A DNA stretch of 11,226 bases from Deltaproteobacteria bacterium (GTDB lineage Bacteria > SAR324 > JACQKK01). This document shows, piece by piece, positions 1 to 5,556 of the stretch. The first letter of the stretch is position 1. Every line of letters begins with the position of its first letter. The notes below the pieces were generated by a model that was not told where the DNA came from, did no database searches, and worked only from the letters and a program-made list of their open reading frames with translations. The translations under genes and the position numbers were made by a program. Where the stretch lies: the NCBI GenBank assembly GCA_029879595.1, contig JAOUPZ010000074.1:1-11226 (forward strand). Reading direction: 5' to 3'.

Positions 1-117
1 CTTTTGCATCAGGGCACGCTGGTGTATAATCGCAACGAAACGGGAGTAACGGCGGCCCGCTGTCAGGCCCTGTTACAGGAATACGGGGGGGGAGACGCCC
101 GGGAAAAATCAGCCTGA
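1..117 (+). CDS. ccmA: C-terminal fragment of probable CcmA, heme exporter ABC ATPase (partial, 5' end outside window)
   Basis: This is an open frame running in from the left edge, 38 codons to a TGA. It begins LLHQGTLVYNRNETG and ends in a charged tail. The pattern of a short hydrophobic strand, then H/R-x-G-x-L-V-x, resembles the segment that follows the H-loop in ABC ATPases ('...ADRVALLHRGRLV'). The position directly before ccmC fits CcmA, the ATPase that with CcmB drives release of heme-loaded CcmE. The other two forward frames are closed by stops within the first 50 bases. None of the Walker A, Walker B or signature motifs is inside the window, so the family call rests on this short tail and on context. 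The fragment is hydrophilic, so it does not look like the end of the membrane protein CcmB. A run of eight G (85-92) lies inside the coding tail. Confidence 0.5.
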   Translation, partial: LLHQGTLVYNRNETGVTAARCQALLQEYGGGDAREKSA

Positions 118-192
118 AATGGCCGAAACACCACCGGAACGCCGCGGCAAATGATCAATTAGCGTTAACAATTCCGGAGAAAAAGCATAACG

Positions 193-921
193 ATGACACA
201 AACCTCGCAAGAGACCAGGGTTCCCTTTTCCCTCAGGCCCAAGCTGGTGGCCGGACTGGGCTGGGCCACCCTTATATCCCTGCTGCTGCTGGGAGTGCTG
301 GTATTCGCCATGACCCCGCAGGATGCCAACATGGGATTCAACCAGAAGATAATGTACATCCACGTGCCTTCGATCTGGGTGGCGTACCTGTCGTTCTTCG
401 TGGTTTTCTACTGTTCCATCGGCTATTTGTGGAAGCGCCTGGAGTCCTTTGACCGTGTTGCCAAGGCCTCCGCCGAAATAGGCGTGCTGTTCACGGCCAT
501 GTGCCTGCTTTCCGGGGCCATCTGGGGGCGGCCCACCTGGGGCACCTACTGGGTATGGGACGCCCGGCTAACCACCACGCTGATCCTGTTCTTGATCTAT
601 GTGGGCTATGTGCTGCTGCGCTCCTTCGCCGGGGCCGGCGAGCAGCAGGCCCGGCTGGCCGCCGTGCTGGGCATTGTGGGGTTTCTCGATATTCCGCTGA
701 TCCACGTTTCGGTGCAGTGGTGGCGGACCTTGCACCAGCCCACCTCGGTGTTCAAGGTGGCCGAGGGCGGTGACCCCAAGCCCGCCATGCCCGTTGAGCT
801 TTTGATGCCGTTGCTGCTGGGGCTGGTGGTCATCACGCTTATGTATGTGTTCCTGATGCTGTACCGCCTCAGGGTGGAGCACTGGGAGCAGGACCTGGAG
901 GCGCGGCTGGCTAAGCATTGA
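193..921 (+). CDS. ccmC: CcmC, heme-handling membrane protein (heme delivery to CcmE)
   Basis: CcmC is an inner-membrane protein that presents heme at the periplasmic face and, with CcmE, forms the covalent heme-CcmE adduct in System I maturation. The 242-residue product has the usual family length and about six hydrophobic segments (near 22-40, 59-78, 93-111, 126-144, 155-172 and 203-225). The tryptophan-rich WWD motif is at residues 111-126, with W111, W116, W120, W122 and D123 followed by ARLT. It is flanked by two conserved histidines, H57 (in YIHVPSIWVAY) and H171 (in PLIHVSVQWW), which match the axial heme ligands of the family. The ATG is preceded by GGAGA at 176-180, with a rather long 12-base spacer. 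It lies 75 bp after the ccmA-like tail. No CcmD-like small gene follows directly. Confidence 0.95.
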   Translation: MTQTSQETRVPFSLRPKLVAGLGWATLISLLLLGVLVFAMTPQDANMGFNQKIMYIHVPSIWVAYLSFFVVFYCSIGYLWKRLESFDRVAKASAEIGVLFTAMCLLSGAIWGRPTWGTYWVWDARLTTTLILFLIYVGYVLLRSFAGAGEQQARLAAVLGIVGFLDIPLIHVSVQWWRTLHQPTSVFKVAEGGDPKPAMPVELLMPLLLGLVVITLMYVFLMLYRLRVEHWEQDLEARLAKH

Positions 922-980
922 CAGGCTCAAACAGTTCCGGCGGCTATCACGGGAGTGGGGACCTGTCGGCGGCCGGTGTG

Positions 981-998
981 TTTTCCGGCTCCGGAAAA
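981..998. repeat. Perfect palindrome in the ccmC-ccmE gap
   Basis: TTTTCCGG and CCGGAAAA are exact reverse complements separated by CT, forming an 18-bp near-perfect palindrome. As RNA it would make a roughly 7-bp stem with a tight GCTC loop. The T run lies before the stem and the A run after it, so it does not have the layout of a + strand terminator. On the - strand the 3' flank is ACACAC, not a T run. It could be a protein-binding site or part of a repeat element. Confidence 0.5.
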
Positions 999-1027
999 AA
1001 GGGCCGGTGAAAGCCCGTTTTCCCTGC

Positions 1028-1076
1028 GGTTCTTTGAACCTGATCCGCCCGGGGGCAATCATAACAGGCAGGCGGA
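1028..1076. repeat. Two adjacent short inverted repeats in the ccmC-ccmE gap
   Basis: GGTTC (1028-1032) and GAACC (1036-1040) form a 5-bp hairpin with a TTT loop. TCCGCC (1044-1049) and GGCGGA (1071-1076) form a second 6-bp inverted repeat around a 21-base loop. Together with the palindrome at 981-998 they make this the most structured part of the gap. No known riboswitch core was recognised. Confidence 0.35.
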
Positions 1077-1314
1077 ATACACAGGTGGGACAGGGGTGAT
1101 TCCAGCGGGGAAAGCCGAAAAAGGAACGGAAACGGGTTTGATACGACTGCCGCGGCGGGGAACAGCGAGGCCAGCGGCCGGTTCGTGACGCTGCCATTAG
1201 TTTGCGAGCGGCAGCGGGGCCCGGCAACACCAGAAATGGCGAAGCAGGCGCATCGGATAACATTAAACCGGAAGCAACGGCAACGAACCACATTGCCAGG
1301 GTTCCATCAGCAAC

Positions 1315-1320
1315 AGGTGA
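1315..1320 (+). promoter_or_regulatory. Ribosome binding site deciding the ccmE start
   Basis: AGGTGA ends four bases before the ATG at 1325. The frame is open upstream to a TTG at 1202. That extra segment of 41 residues is hydrophilic and would bury the membrane anchor, so this site supports the short start. Confidence 0.6.
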
Positions 1321-1324
1321 ATGC

Positions 1325-1762
1325 ATGAAACGGCAATACCAGTTTCTCATCGGAGGCGCCATCATTGCCGCCATTCTGGGCGGGGTGGTTTACCAGACCT
1401 TTGAAACAACGGTGTTCTTCTACACTCCCGCGGAAATTATCGCCCAGCCTGATAAATTCCGGGGTAAAACCCTGCGCATAGGGGCCCTGGTGGTCAAGGA
1501 ATCCACCAGTTTCGATGCGGAGCGCGTGCAGTTGAGCTTCAAGATCACCGAGGATAATCAGAACATCATCCCCGTGGTATTCTCCGGCGTGAAGCCGGAT
1601 CTGTACCGCGAGGGTCAGGGCGTGGTGGTGGAGGGCAAGCTGGACTCCCAGGGGGTCTTCCAGGCCAGCAATCTGCTGGTGAAGCACTCGGAGGAATACG
1701 CCGTTGATGAGACCAAGCACAAGGATCAGAAGGCGGCCTACCGCAGCCTGATAAAGGAATAA
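1325..1762 (+). CDS. ccmE: CcmE, periplasmic heme chaperone
   Basis: CcmE binds heme covalently in the periplasm and carries it from CcmC to the CcmF ligation complex. Starting at the ATG at 1325, the product is 145 residues, close to the family norm. A basic N-terminus (MKRQYQ) is followed by one membrane anchor at about residues 7-23. After it comes the compact beta-rich domain, with FFYTPAEI near 31-38 and the GALVV and GQGVVVEG strand segments. The heme-attachment motif is plain: LVKHSEEY gives H121 and Y125 in the H-x-x-x-Y spacing of the family, where the histidine forms the covalent bond and the tyrosine ligates iron. The tail is charged and flexible, as usual. A longer frame from 1202 is rejected because it adds a hydrophilic leader before the anchor. 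ccmF begins 45 bp downstream. Confidence 0.95.
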   Translation: MKRQYQFLIGGAIIAAILGGVVYQTFETTVFFYTPAEIIAQPDKFRGKTLRIGALVVKESTSFDAERVQLSFKITEDNQNIIPVVFSGVKPDLYREGQGVVVEGKLDSQGVFQASNLLVKHSEEYAVDETKHKDQKAAYRSLIKE

Positions 1763-1807
1763 CCACCTTTGGGAAAAACCACGGGCCGGGCCCAGGGAGT
1801 TTAATAA

Positions 1808-3784
1808 ATGATAGTAAATATTGGTTATGTCTTAATGGCTGCGGCCCTGGGGGTTTCAATCTATGGTTCCATCGCTCCCCACCTGGGGGTGCGCCGCAAC
1901 AACTGGAACCTGGTCCGTTCGGCGCAGTACGCCACCATATTGAACTTCCTGCTGGTGCTGGGGGCCTCCGCGGTTCTTGTACGCTCCTTCCTGGCGGATG
2001 ATTTCTCCGTGTACTTTGTCTGGGCCAACTCCAGCACCGACCTGCCGCTGATGTACAAGCTGTCCGCCTTCTGGGGAGGCATGGAGGGCTCGCTGCTGTT
2101 CTGGAACCTGGTACTGGCGTCATTTTCCGCCTATGTGGCCTATGCCTATCAGCGCACCAACCGGGAAATCATCCCCTATGTGATCGCCACGCTGAACATC
2201 ATCCACGTATTCCTGTTGCTGCTGCTTCTGCTTTGGTCCAATCCGCTGGATGTCCAGTCGCCCGTTCCGCTGGAAGGCCGGGGACTGAACCCGCTGCTGC
2301 AACACCCGGCCATGGCCCTGCATCCACCCCTGCTCTACCTGGGATATATCGGATTTTCCATCCCCTTCGCCTTCGCCATGGCCAGCCTGGTGCGGGGCAA
2401 GCTGGACAACGCCTGGGTGGTCACCACCCGCCGCTGGACCCTGGCGGCCTGGTACACCCTCACCGTGGGGCAGATGTTCGGGGGGCAGTGGGCCTATGAA
2501 GAGCTGGGCTGGGGCGGCTACTGGGGCTGGGACCCGGTGGAAAACGCCTCCTTCATGCCCTGGCTCACCGGCACGGCGTTCCTGCATTCGGTTATGCTGC
2601 AGGAAAAGCGCAACATGATGAAAATCTGGAACATGGTGCTGATAATCATCACCTTCGGCCTGAGCATCCTGGGAACCTTCATCGTGCGCTCCGGGGTGCT
2701 CAACTCGGTCCATGCCTTCGCCCAGTCGGAGGTCGGCCCGGCCTTCCTGGTATTTCTGGCCTTTGCCATGGTGGTTGGCTTCTTCCTCATGTTCAAGCGA
2801 ATAAAGCTGCTGGAAAGCCGGCATACCGCAGAATCCCTGCTCAGCAAGGAAAGCTCGTTCCTGCTCAACAACCTGATGCTGGTGGGCATCGCCTTCACGG
2901 TGCTGCTGGGTACAGCCTTTCCGCTGGTGGCCGAGGCGGTGCGGGGCACCAAGCTTTCCATTCAGGCGCCGTTTTTCAACACCATCATCTCGCCGCTGGG
3001 CATGGCTCTTCTGTTCCTGATGGGATACGCCACCATTGTTCCCTGGCGCCAGACCAACTGGAACTTCCTGGTGCGCAACTTCCGCATCCCGGTGCTGCTG
3101 GGTGTGTTGGGTGTGCTGGTGGGGGTGGTGGCCGGCATTACAAGCCTGGGGGCCATGATCGTTTTCGGAGGCGCGGCCTTCACCACGGGCATCATAGTGA
3201 TCGACTACGCCAAGGCAGTGCGCGTCAGGGCCCGGCAGGAAAAAGCCGGCCTTCTCAACGCACTCATCTCCACCACCGCCCGGAACCAGCAGCGCTGGGG
3301 CGGGGCCCTGATACACCTGGGCGTGGTCTGCGTGATGGTGGGGCTGGCCGGAAACTATTACAAGGAGGAGTTCAACCGCACGGTCCAGCCCGGCAGGGCC
3401 ATCGAGGTGGCCGGCTACAAGCTTCTTTTCAAGGGCATGGCCGAGGAGCAGATACAGAACGCAAGGCACAGGCAGGCCGTGGTGGAGATTTTTGACAACG
3501 AAAAGCAGCTGGATGTGCTGAAGCCCGCCCGCAGCTATTACCCCACCCAGCCCGACCCGTTGACCGAGGTGGCCATATACCGCACCCTCAAGGAGGACCT
3601 GTATATTGTGCTGGCCCAGGAAAACAAGGACGGCTCGGCTACCCTGCGCATTCTGAAAAATCCATTGGTAATGGTGGCCTGGATGGGATTCCCCCTGTTT
3701 ACGGTGGGGACTCTGCTGTCCATATTCTACCGGGCCCGCAGGCTGGAGCAGCCGGTGTTCTCCCGGAATCTGGAGGTAACCTGA
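1808..3784 (+). CDS. ccmF: CcmF, cytochrome c heme lyase subunit
   Basis: CcmF is the large inner-membrane protein that takes heme from holo-CcmE and ligates it to the CXXCH motif of apocytochrome c. The 658-residue product is of normal length and is mostly membrane segments. The WWD motif lies at 235-252 (W235, W239, W241, D242, then PVENASFMPW). The four histidines known from the family are all placed as expected: H172 in LHPPLLYLGY and H302 in NSVHAFA (periplasmic ligands of the incoming heme), and H260 in FLHSVM and H503 in LIHLGVV (ligands of the resident b heme). A periplasmic domain occupies about 515-615 before a last membrane segment at 620-640. The ATG at 1808 is preceded by AGGGAG (1794-1799) with an 8-base spacer. 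It sits in tight order after ccmE and 156 bp before ccmG. Confidence 0.97.
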   Translation: MIVNIGYVLMAAALGVSIYGSIAPHLGVRRNNWNLVRSAQYATILNFLLVLGASAVLVRSFLADDFSVYFVWANSSTDLPLMYKLSAFWGGMEGSLLFWNLVLASFSAYVAYAYQRTNREIIPYVIATLNIIHVFLLLLLLLWSNPLDVQSPVPLEGRGLNPLLQHPAMALHPPLLYLGYIGFSIPFAFAMASLVRGKLDNAWVVTTRRWTLAAWYTLTVGQMFGGQWAYEELGWGGYWGWDPVENASFMPWLTGTAFLHSVMLQEKRNMMKIWNMVLIIITFGLSILGTFIVRSGVLNSVHAFAQSEVGPAFLVFLAFAMVVGFFLMFKRIKLLESRHTAESLLSKESSFLLNNLMLVGIAFTVLLGTAFPLVAEAVRGTKLSIQAPFFNTIISPLGMALLFLMGYATIVPWRQTNWNFLVRNFRIPVLLGVLGVLVGVVAGITSLGAMIVFGGAAFTTGIIVIDYAKAVRVRARQEKAGLLNALISTTARNQQRWGGALIHLGVVCVMVGLAGNYYKEEFNRTVQPGRAIEVAGYKLLFKGMAEEQIQNARHRQAVVEIFDNEKQLDVLKPARSYYPTQPDPLTEVAIYRTLKEDLYIVLAQENKDGSATLRILKNPLVMVAWMGFPLFTVGTLLSIFYRARRLEQPVFSRNLEVT

Positions 3785-3940
3785 GTCCGACGGGCTGTCA
3801 TTTTTCAGGCGGTATTTTCAGGCGGCAGTTATTAAGCAGTATTAATTTAGCAACGGAAAGGATTCCATTAACCAGAACAGGCGACGGTTTGCGGTAACAT
3901 TTACGGCGCTGTCGGCGGCGGTGAGGCAGGAAAAAGAAAT
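3785..3940. other. Intergenic region ccmF-ccmG with an 11-bp direct repeat and an AT-rich patch
   Basis: TTTTCAGGCGG occurs at 3802-3812 and again at 3815-3825, a 13-bp period. It is followed by an AT-rich patch, 3829-3848, that contains ATTAA (3831-3835) and TTAAT (3842-3846) around GCAGTA. This is the least GC-rich short stretch near the ccm genes and could hold an internal promoter or a regulator site. I could not identify convincing -35 and -10 boxes. No coding frame was supported here. Confidence 0.4.
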
Positions 3941-4504
3941 ATGAATATGTTGAAAAGCTGGAAATTCTGGGCGGTCATGGCTGGCATCACCGGTCTGATG
4001 GGCCTGTTCGCCTTCGGGTTCACCAAGGACCCCCGCAAGGTGCCCTCGCCCCTGGTGGGCAAACCCGCGCCGGGATTCTCCCTGGTGGACATAAACACAG
4101 GGGAGCAGCTTTCCAATGAAACCCTCAAGGGAACCCCGTATATCCTGAACTTCTGGGCTTCCTGGTGCGTGGCCTGCCGGACGGAGGCCCGCGTGCTGGA
4201 ACACGCGTTTCAAAGATACTGGAAGGGTCAGCAGCTGTTCCGGGTGATCGGAATAGCCATCCAGGACACCCCGGAAAAAGCCCGCGCGTTTGCCCGGAAT
4301 TTCGGCAAGACCTACTATCTGGCCCTGGATAATGAATCGGGGGATATTGCCCTGAACTATGGCCTTTATGGCGTGCCCGAGTCCTTTTTCGTGGATGCCG
4401 AGGGCGTGATACGCTACAAGGAAATCGGCCCGGTGACCCCTCGCTCGGTGGAGGAAATCATGGTGCCGGTCGCCAAGAAATTGCCATACACGGTGCCGGA
4501 GTGA
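3941..4504 (+). CDS. ccmG: CcmG/DsbE, membrane-anchored thioredoxin-like thiol:disulfide reductase
   Basis: CcmG keeps the heme-binding cysteines of apocytochrome c (directly or through CcmH) reduced in the periplasm, using electrons passed on by DsbD or CcdA. The 187-residue product has an uncleaved N-terminal anchor at about 7-27, followed by a thioredoxin fold. The active site is W75-C76-V-A-C79 in NFWASWCVACRTE, and the cis-proline loop is G144-V145-P146-E147, both hallmarks of the CcmG/DsbE group. KPAPGFSLVD near 41-50 is the usual entry to the domain. Two in-frame ATG codons lie at 3941 and 3947. The first is preferred because AGGA at 3928-3931 is nine bases upstream. The stop is at 4502-4504. 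A GTG codon overlaps it, but the next gene probably starts further down. Confidence 0.94.
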   Translation: MNMLKSWKFWAVMAGITGLMGLFAFGFTKDPRKVPSPLVGKPAPGFSLVDINTGEQLSNETLKGTPYILNFWASWCVACRTEARVLEHAFQRYWKGQQLFRVIGIAIQDTPEKARAFARNFGKTYYLALDNESGDIALNYGLYGVPESFFVDAEGVIRYKEIGPVTPRSVEEIMVPVAKKLPYTVPE

Positions 4505-4564
4505 GATCCAGTGAGCGCGCAGCCCTGCGGGGCGCGCAAATATGCCCGGAACAGACCTTCAGGC

Positions 4565-4570
4565 AGGAGA
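4565..4570 (+). promoter_or_regulatory. Strong ribosome binding site deciding the ccmH start
   Basis: AGGAGA stands eight bases before the ATG at 4579. The same frame is open to a GTG at 4501 that overlaps the ccmG stop (GTGA). That start has no comparable Shine-Dalgarno sequence and would add a hydrophilic 26-residue leader, so 4579 is preferred. Confidence 0.7.
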
Positions 4571-4578
4571 AACAGCAG

Positions 4579-5169
4579 ATGTACAGCGCAGACATGATGT
4601 TTTCAGGCTTCCGGTTCAAGGCGATAAGGTCCGGGGCGCGTGCGGGAACCGGTGTAACGGCCCGTTCAGCGGCGCTGCTGGTGGCCGTGCTTTTGCTGGC
4701 CGGGCTGCTGAATGCGGGGCCGGCCCTGGCCCAGATGCTCTCTGGCGAGGCCCTGGATGCCGAGGTGCGCAGGATCTCCGACGGGTTGCGCTGCCCCACC
4801 TGCCAGGGCATTTCCGTGAATGATTCCGATGCTTCATTTTCCAATCAGATCAAGGACAAGGTGCGGCGGATGCTCATGGAGGGCCAGAACGAGGAGCAGA
4901 TCAGGGCCTACTTCGTTTCCCGCTATGGCGAATGGATTCTCCGTGCTCCCAAGAAGGAGGGCCTGGGGCTGGTGCTGTGGGTGCTTCCCGGCCTGCTGAT
5001 GCTGGTTATCGGGTTCTGGGTGGGCTACAAGGTTTACACCAATACCCGCGAAAATATCGAGGAGCAGCAACAGGAACTTAGCCAGCCCCAGGACGACAAG
5101 TCCGGGCTGACCACGGAACAACTGCAACGGATCGAGAAGGATCTGAAACGTTACGAGGAGCTGGACTGA
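4579..5169 (+). CDS. ccmH: CcmH, periplasmic thiol-redox component of cytochrome c heme ligation
   Basis: CcmH works with CcmF and CcmI at heme ligation and handles the apocytochrome thiols through a conserved cysteine pair. From the ATG at 4579 the protein is 196 residues. An N-terminal hydrophobic segment at 31-47 is followed by GPALAQ, a likely signal peptidase site after A51. The family motif L-R-C72-P-T-C75-Q is followed by a three-helix domain with the typical DSDASFSNQIKDKVRRML and YFVSRYGEWIL segments. A membrane segment lies at 129-149 after the family's RAPKKEG stretch. The C-terminal part (about 157-196) is a glutamine- and glutamate-rich helical tail, longer than in short CcmH proteins and facing the side opposite the cysteines. 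Alternative ATGs are at 4594 and 4597; a GTG at 4501 is less likely. The next gene starts three bases after the stop. Confidence 0.93.
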   Translation: MYSADMMFSGFRFKAIRSGARAGTGVTARSAALLVAVLLLAGLLNAGPALAQMLSGEALDAEVRRISDGLRCPTCQGISVNDSDASFSNQIKDKVRRMLMEGQNEEQIRAYFVSRYGEWILRAPKKEGLGLVLWVLPGLLMLVIGFWVGYKVYTNTRENIEEQQQELSQPQDDKSGLTTEQLQRIEKDLKRYEELD

Positions 5170-5172
5170 CCC

Positions 5173-5445
5173 ATGATGGTGTTCATAATCGGAATCCTGG
5201 CGCTGCTGATTTCCGCGGCGGTAATATCCTACCCGCTTTTTTACGGGGAACAGGAGCCGTACCTGCTGGAAGACCTGCCGGATGAATCATACAGTGAAAA
5301 GGACGCCACCCTGGATGCCCTGAGCGAACTGGAGCTGTCCTACCAGAGCGGCAAGCTTCCCGAAGATATTTACCAGGTCCAGAAGGCCAAGCTGCAAAAG
5401 CAATACATACAAGTGGTGGAGGATGAGGAGCGGGCGCAGGGGTAA
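5173..5445 (+). CDS. CcmI-like small membrane protein (N-terminal half of CcmI only)
   Basis: This 90-residue protein starts three bases after ccmH and is almost certainly translated with it: GAGGAG at 5155-5160, inside the end of ccmH, can serve as its binding site. One membrane segment spans about 3-22 and ends with a proline (YPLFYG). An acidic linker (31-44) follows, then a helical stretch at 45-88 containing LSELELSYQSGKLPEDIYQ. That pattern (a helix with E-L-E, a G-K/L turn, then E-x-x-Y and a further basic helix) resembles the N-terminal region of CcmI, where the helix follows the membrane anchor. The large periplasmic TPR domain of CcmI, which binds apocytochrome c, is absent. I infer a role in the heme ligation complex. 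It could be lineage-specific and functionally different. A second ATG follows directly at 5176. Confidence 0.7.
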   Translation: MMVFIIGILALLISAAVISYPLFYGEQEPYLLEDLPDESYSEKDATLDALSELELSYQSGKLPEDIYQVQKAKLQKQYIQVVEDEERAQG

Positions 5446-5475
5446 GCCCTGCCGCCGTGTCTGTCGTCACTTTAC

Positions 5476-5520
5476 GGCCCTGCCCGGCCAAACCAAGGCA
5501 TTGACCGGGCGCAACGGGCC
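5476..5520. repeat. Nested GC-rich inverted repeat upstream of pyrD
   Basis: GCCCGG (5482-5487) and CCGGGC (5505-5510) are exact reverse complements around a 17-base loop. Outside them GGCCC (5476-5480) and GGGCC (5516-5520) also pair, with an asymmetric internal loop of 1 and 5 bases. As RNA this would be a stable stem-loop ending 36 bases before the pyrD ATG. No T run follows, so it is not a standard intrinsic terminator. It could be a factor-dependent terminator for the ccm genes or a structured pyrD leader. Confidence 0.45.
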
Positions 5521-5556
5521 TCCTCTCCACACCGGCTTCCAGCGTCTACAACTCCC

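Larger units (their letters stand above)
922..1324. other. 403-bp stretch without a convincing gene between ccmC and ccmE
   Basis: This gap interrupts an otherwise compact ccm cluster, at the place where ccmD usually lies. I read all three forward frames of its first part. They give arginine-, proline- and glycine-rich translations with no hydrophobic segment, so no CcmD-like peptide is present. One frame continues open past the ccmC stop for about 88 codons, but its composition is not protein-like. Short palindromes are visible: TTTTCCGG-CT-CCGGAAAA at 981-998, GGTTC-TTT-GAACC at 1028-1040, and TCCGCC (1044-1049) pairing with GGCGGA (1071-1076). None is followed by a T run on the + strand, so none is a standard terminator. 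I see no confident promoter. It could be an untranslated leader for ccmE, a dispersed repeat, or remains of a lost gene. Confidence 0.6.

Noticed and set aside
955..1188. Open frame of 77 codons in the ccmC-ccmE gap, in frame with the ccmC stop
   Set aside because: Translation is rich in Arg, Pro and Gly with no hydrophobic or domain-like segment and no good binding site. It fits chance openness in GC-rich DNA better than a gene or a readthrough extension.
947..1291. Minus-strand open frame of 114 codons across the same gap
   Set aside because: Low-complexity Pro/Arg/Cys composition, no recognisable family, no clear ribosome binding site, and all firm genes are on the other strand.
922..1324. 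Cobalamin or c-di-GMP riboswitch in the gap
   Set aside because: I compared the purine-rich pieces with the conserved cores of these classes and found no matching motif set.
2120..3469. Minus-strand open frame of 449 codons opposite ccmF
   Set aside because: Composition is His/Gln/Gly rich, the usual antisense shadow of a GC-rich membrane-protein gene. ccmF itself has all family residues.
4501..4578. GTG start for ccmH overlapping the ccmG stop
   Set aside because: The ATG at 4579 has AGGAGA eight bases upstream, and the extra 26 residues would add a hydrophilic leader before an already long N-terminal region.
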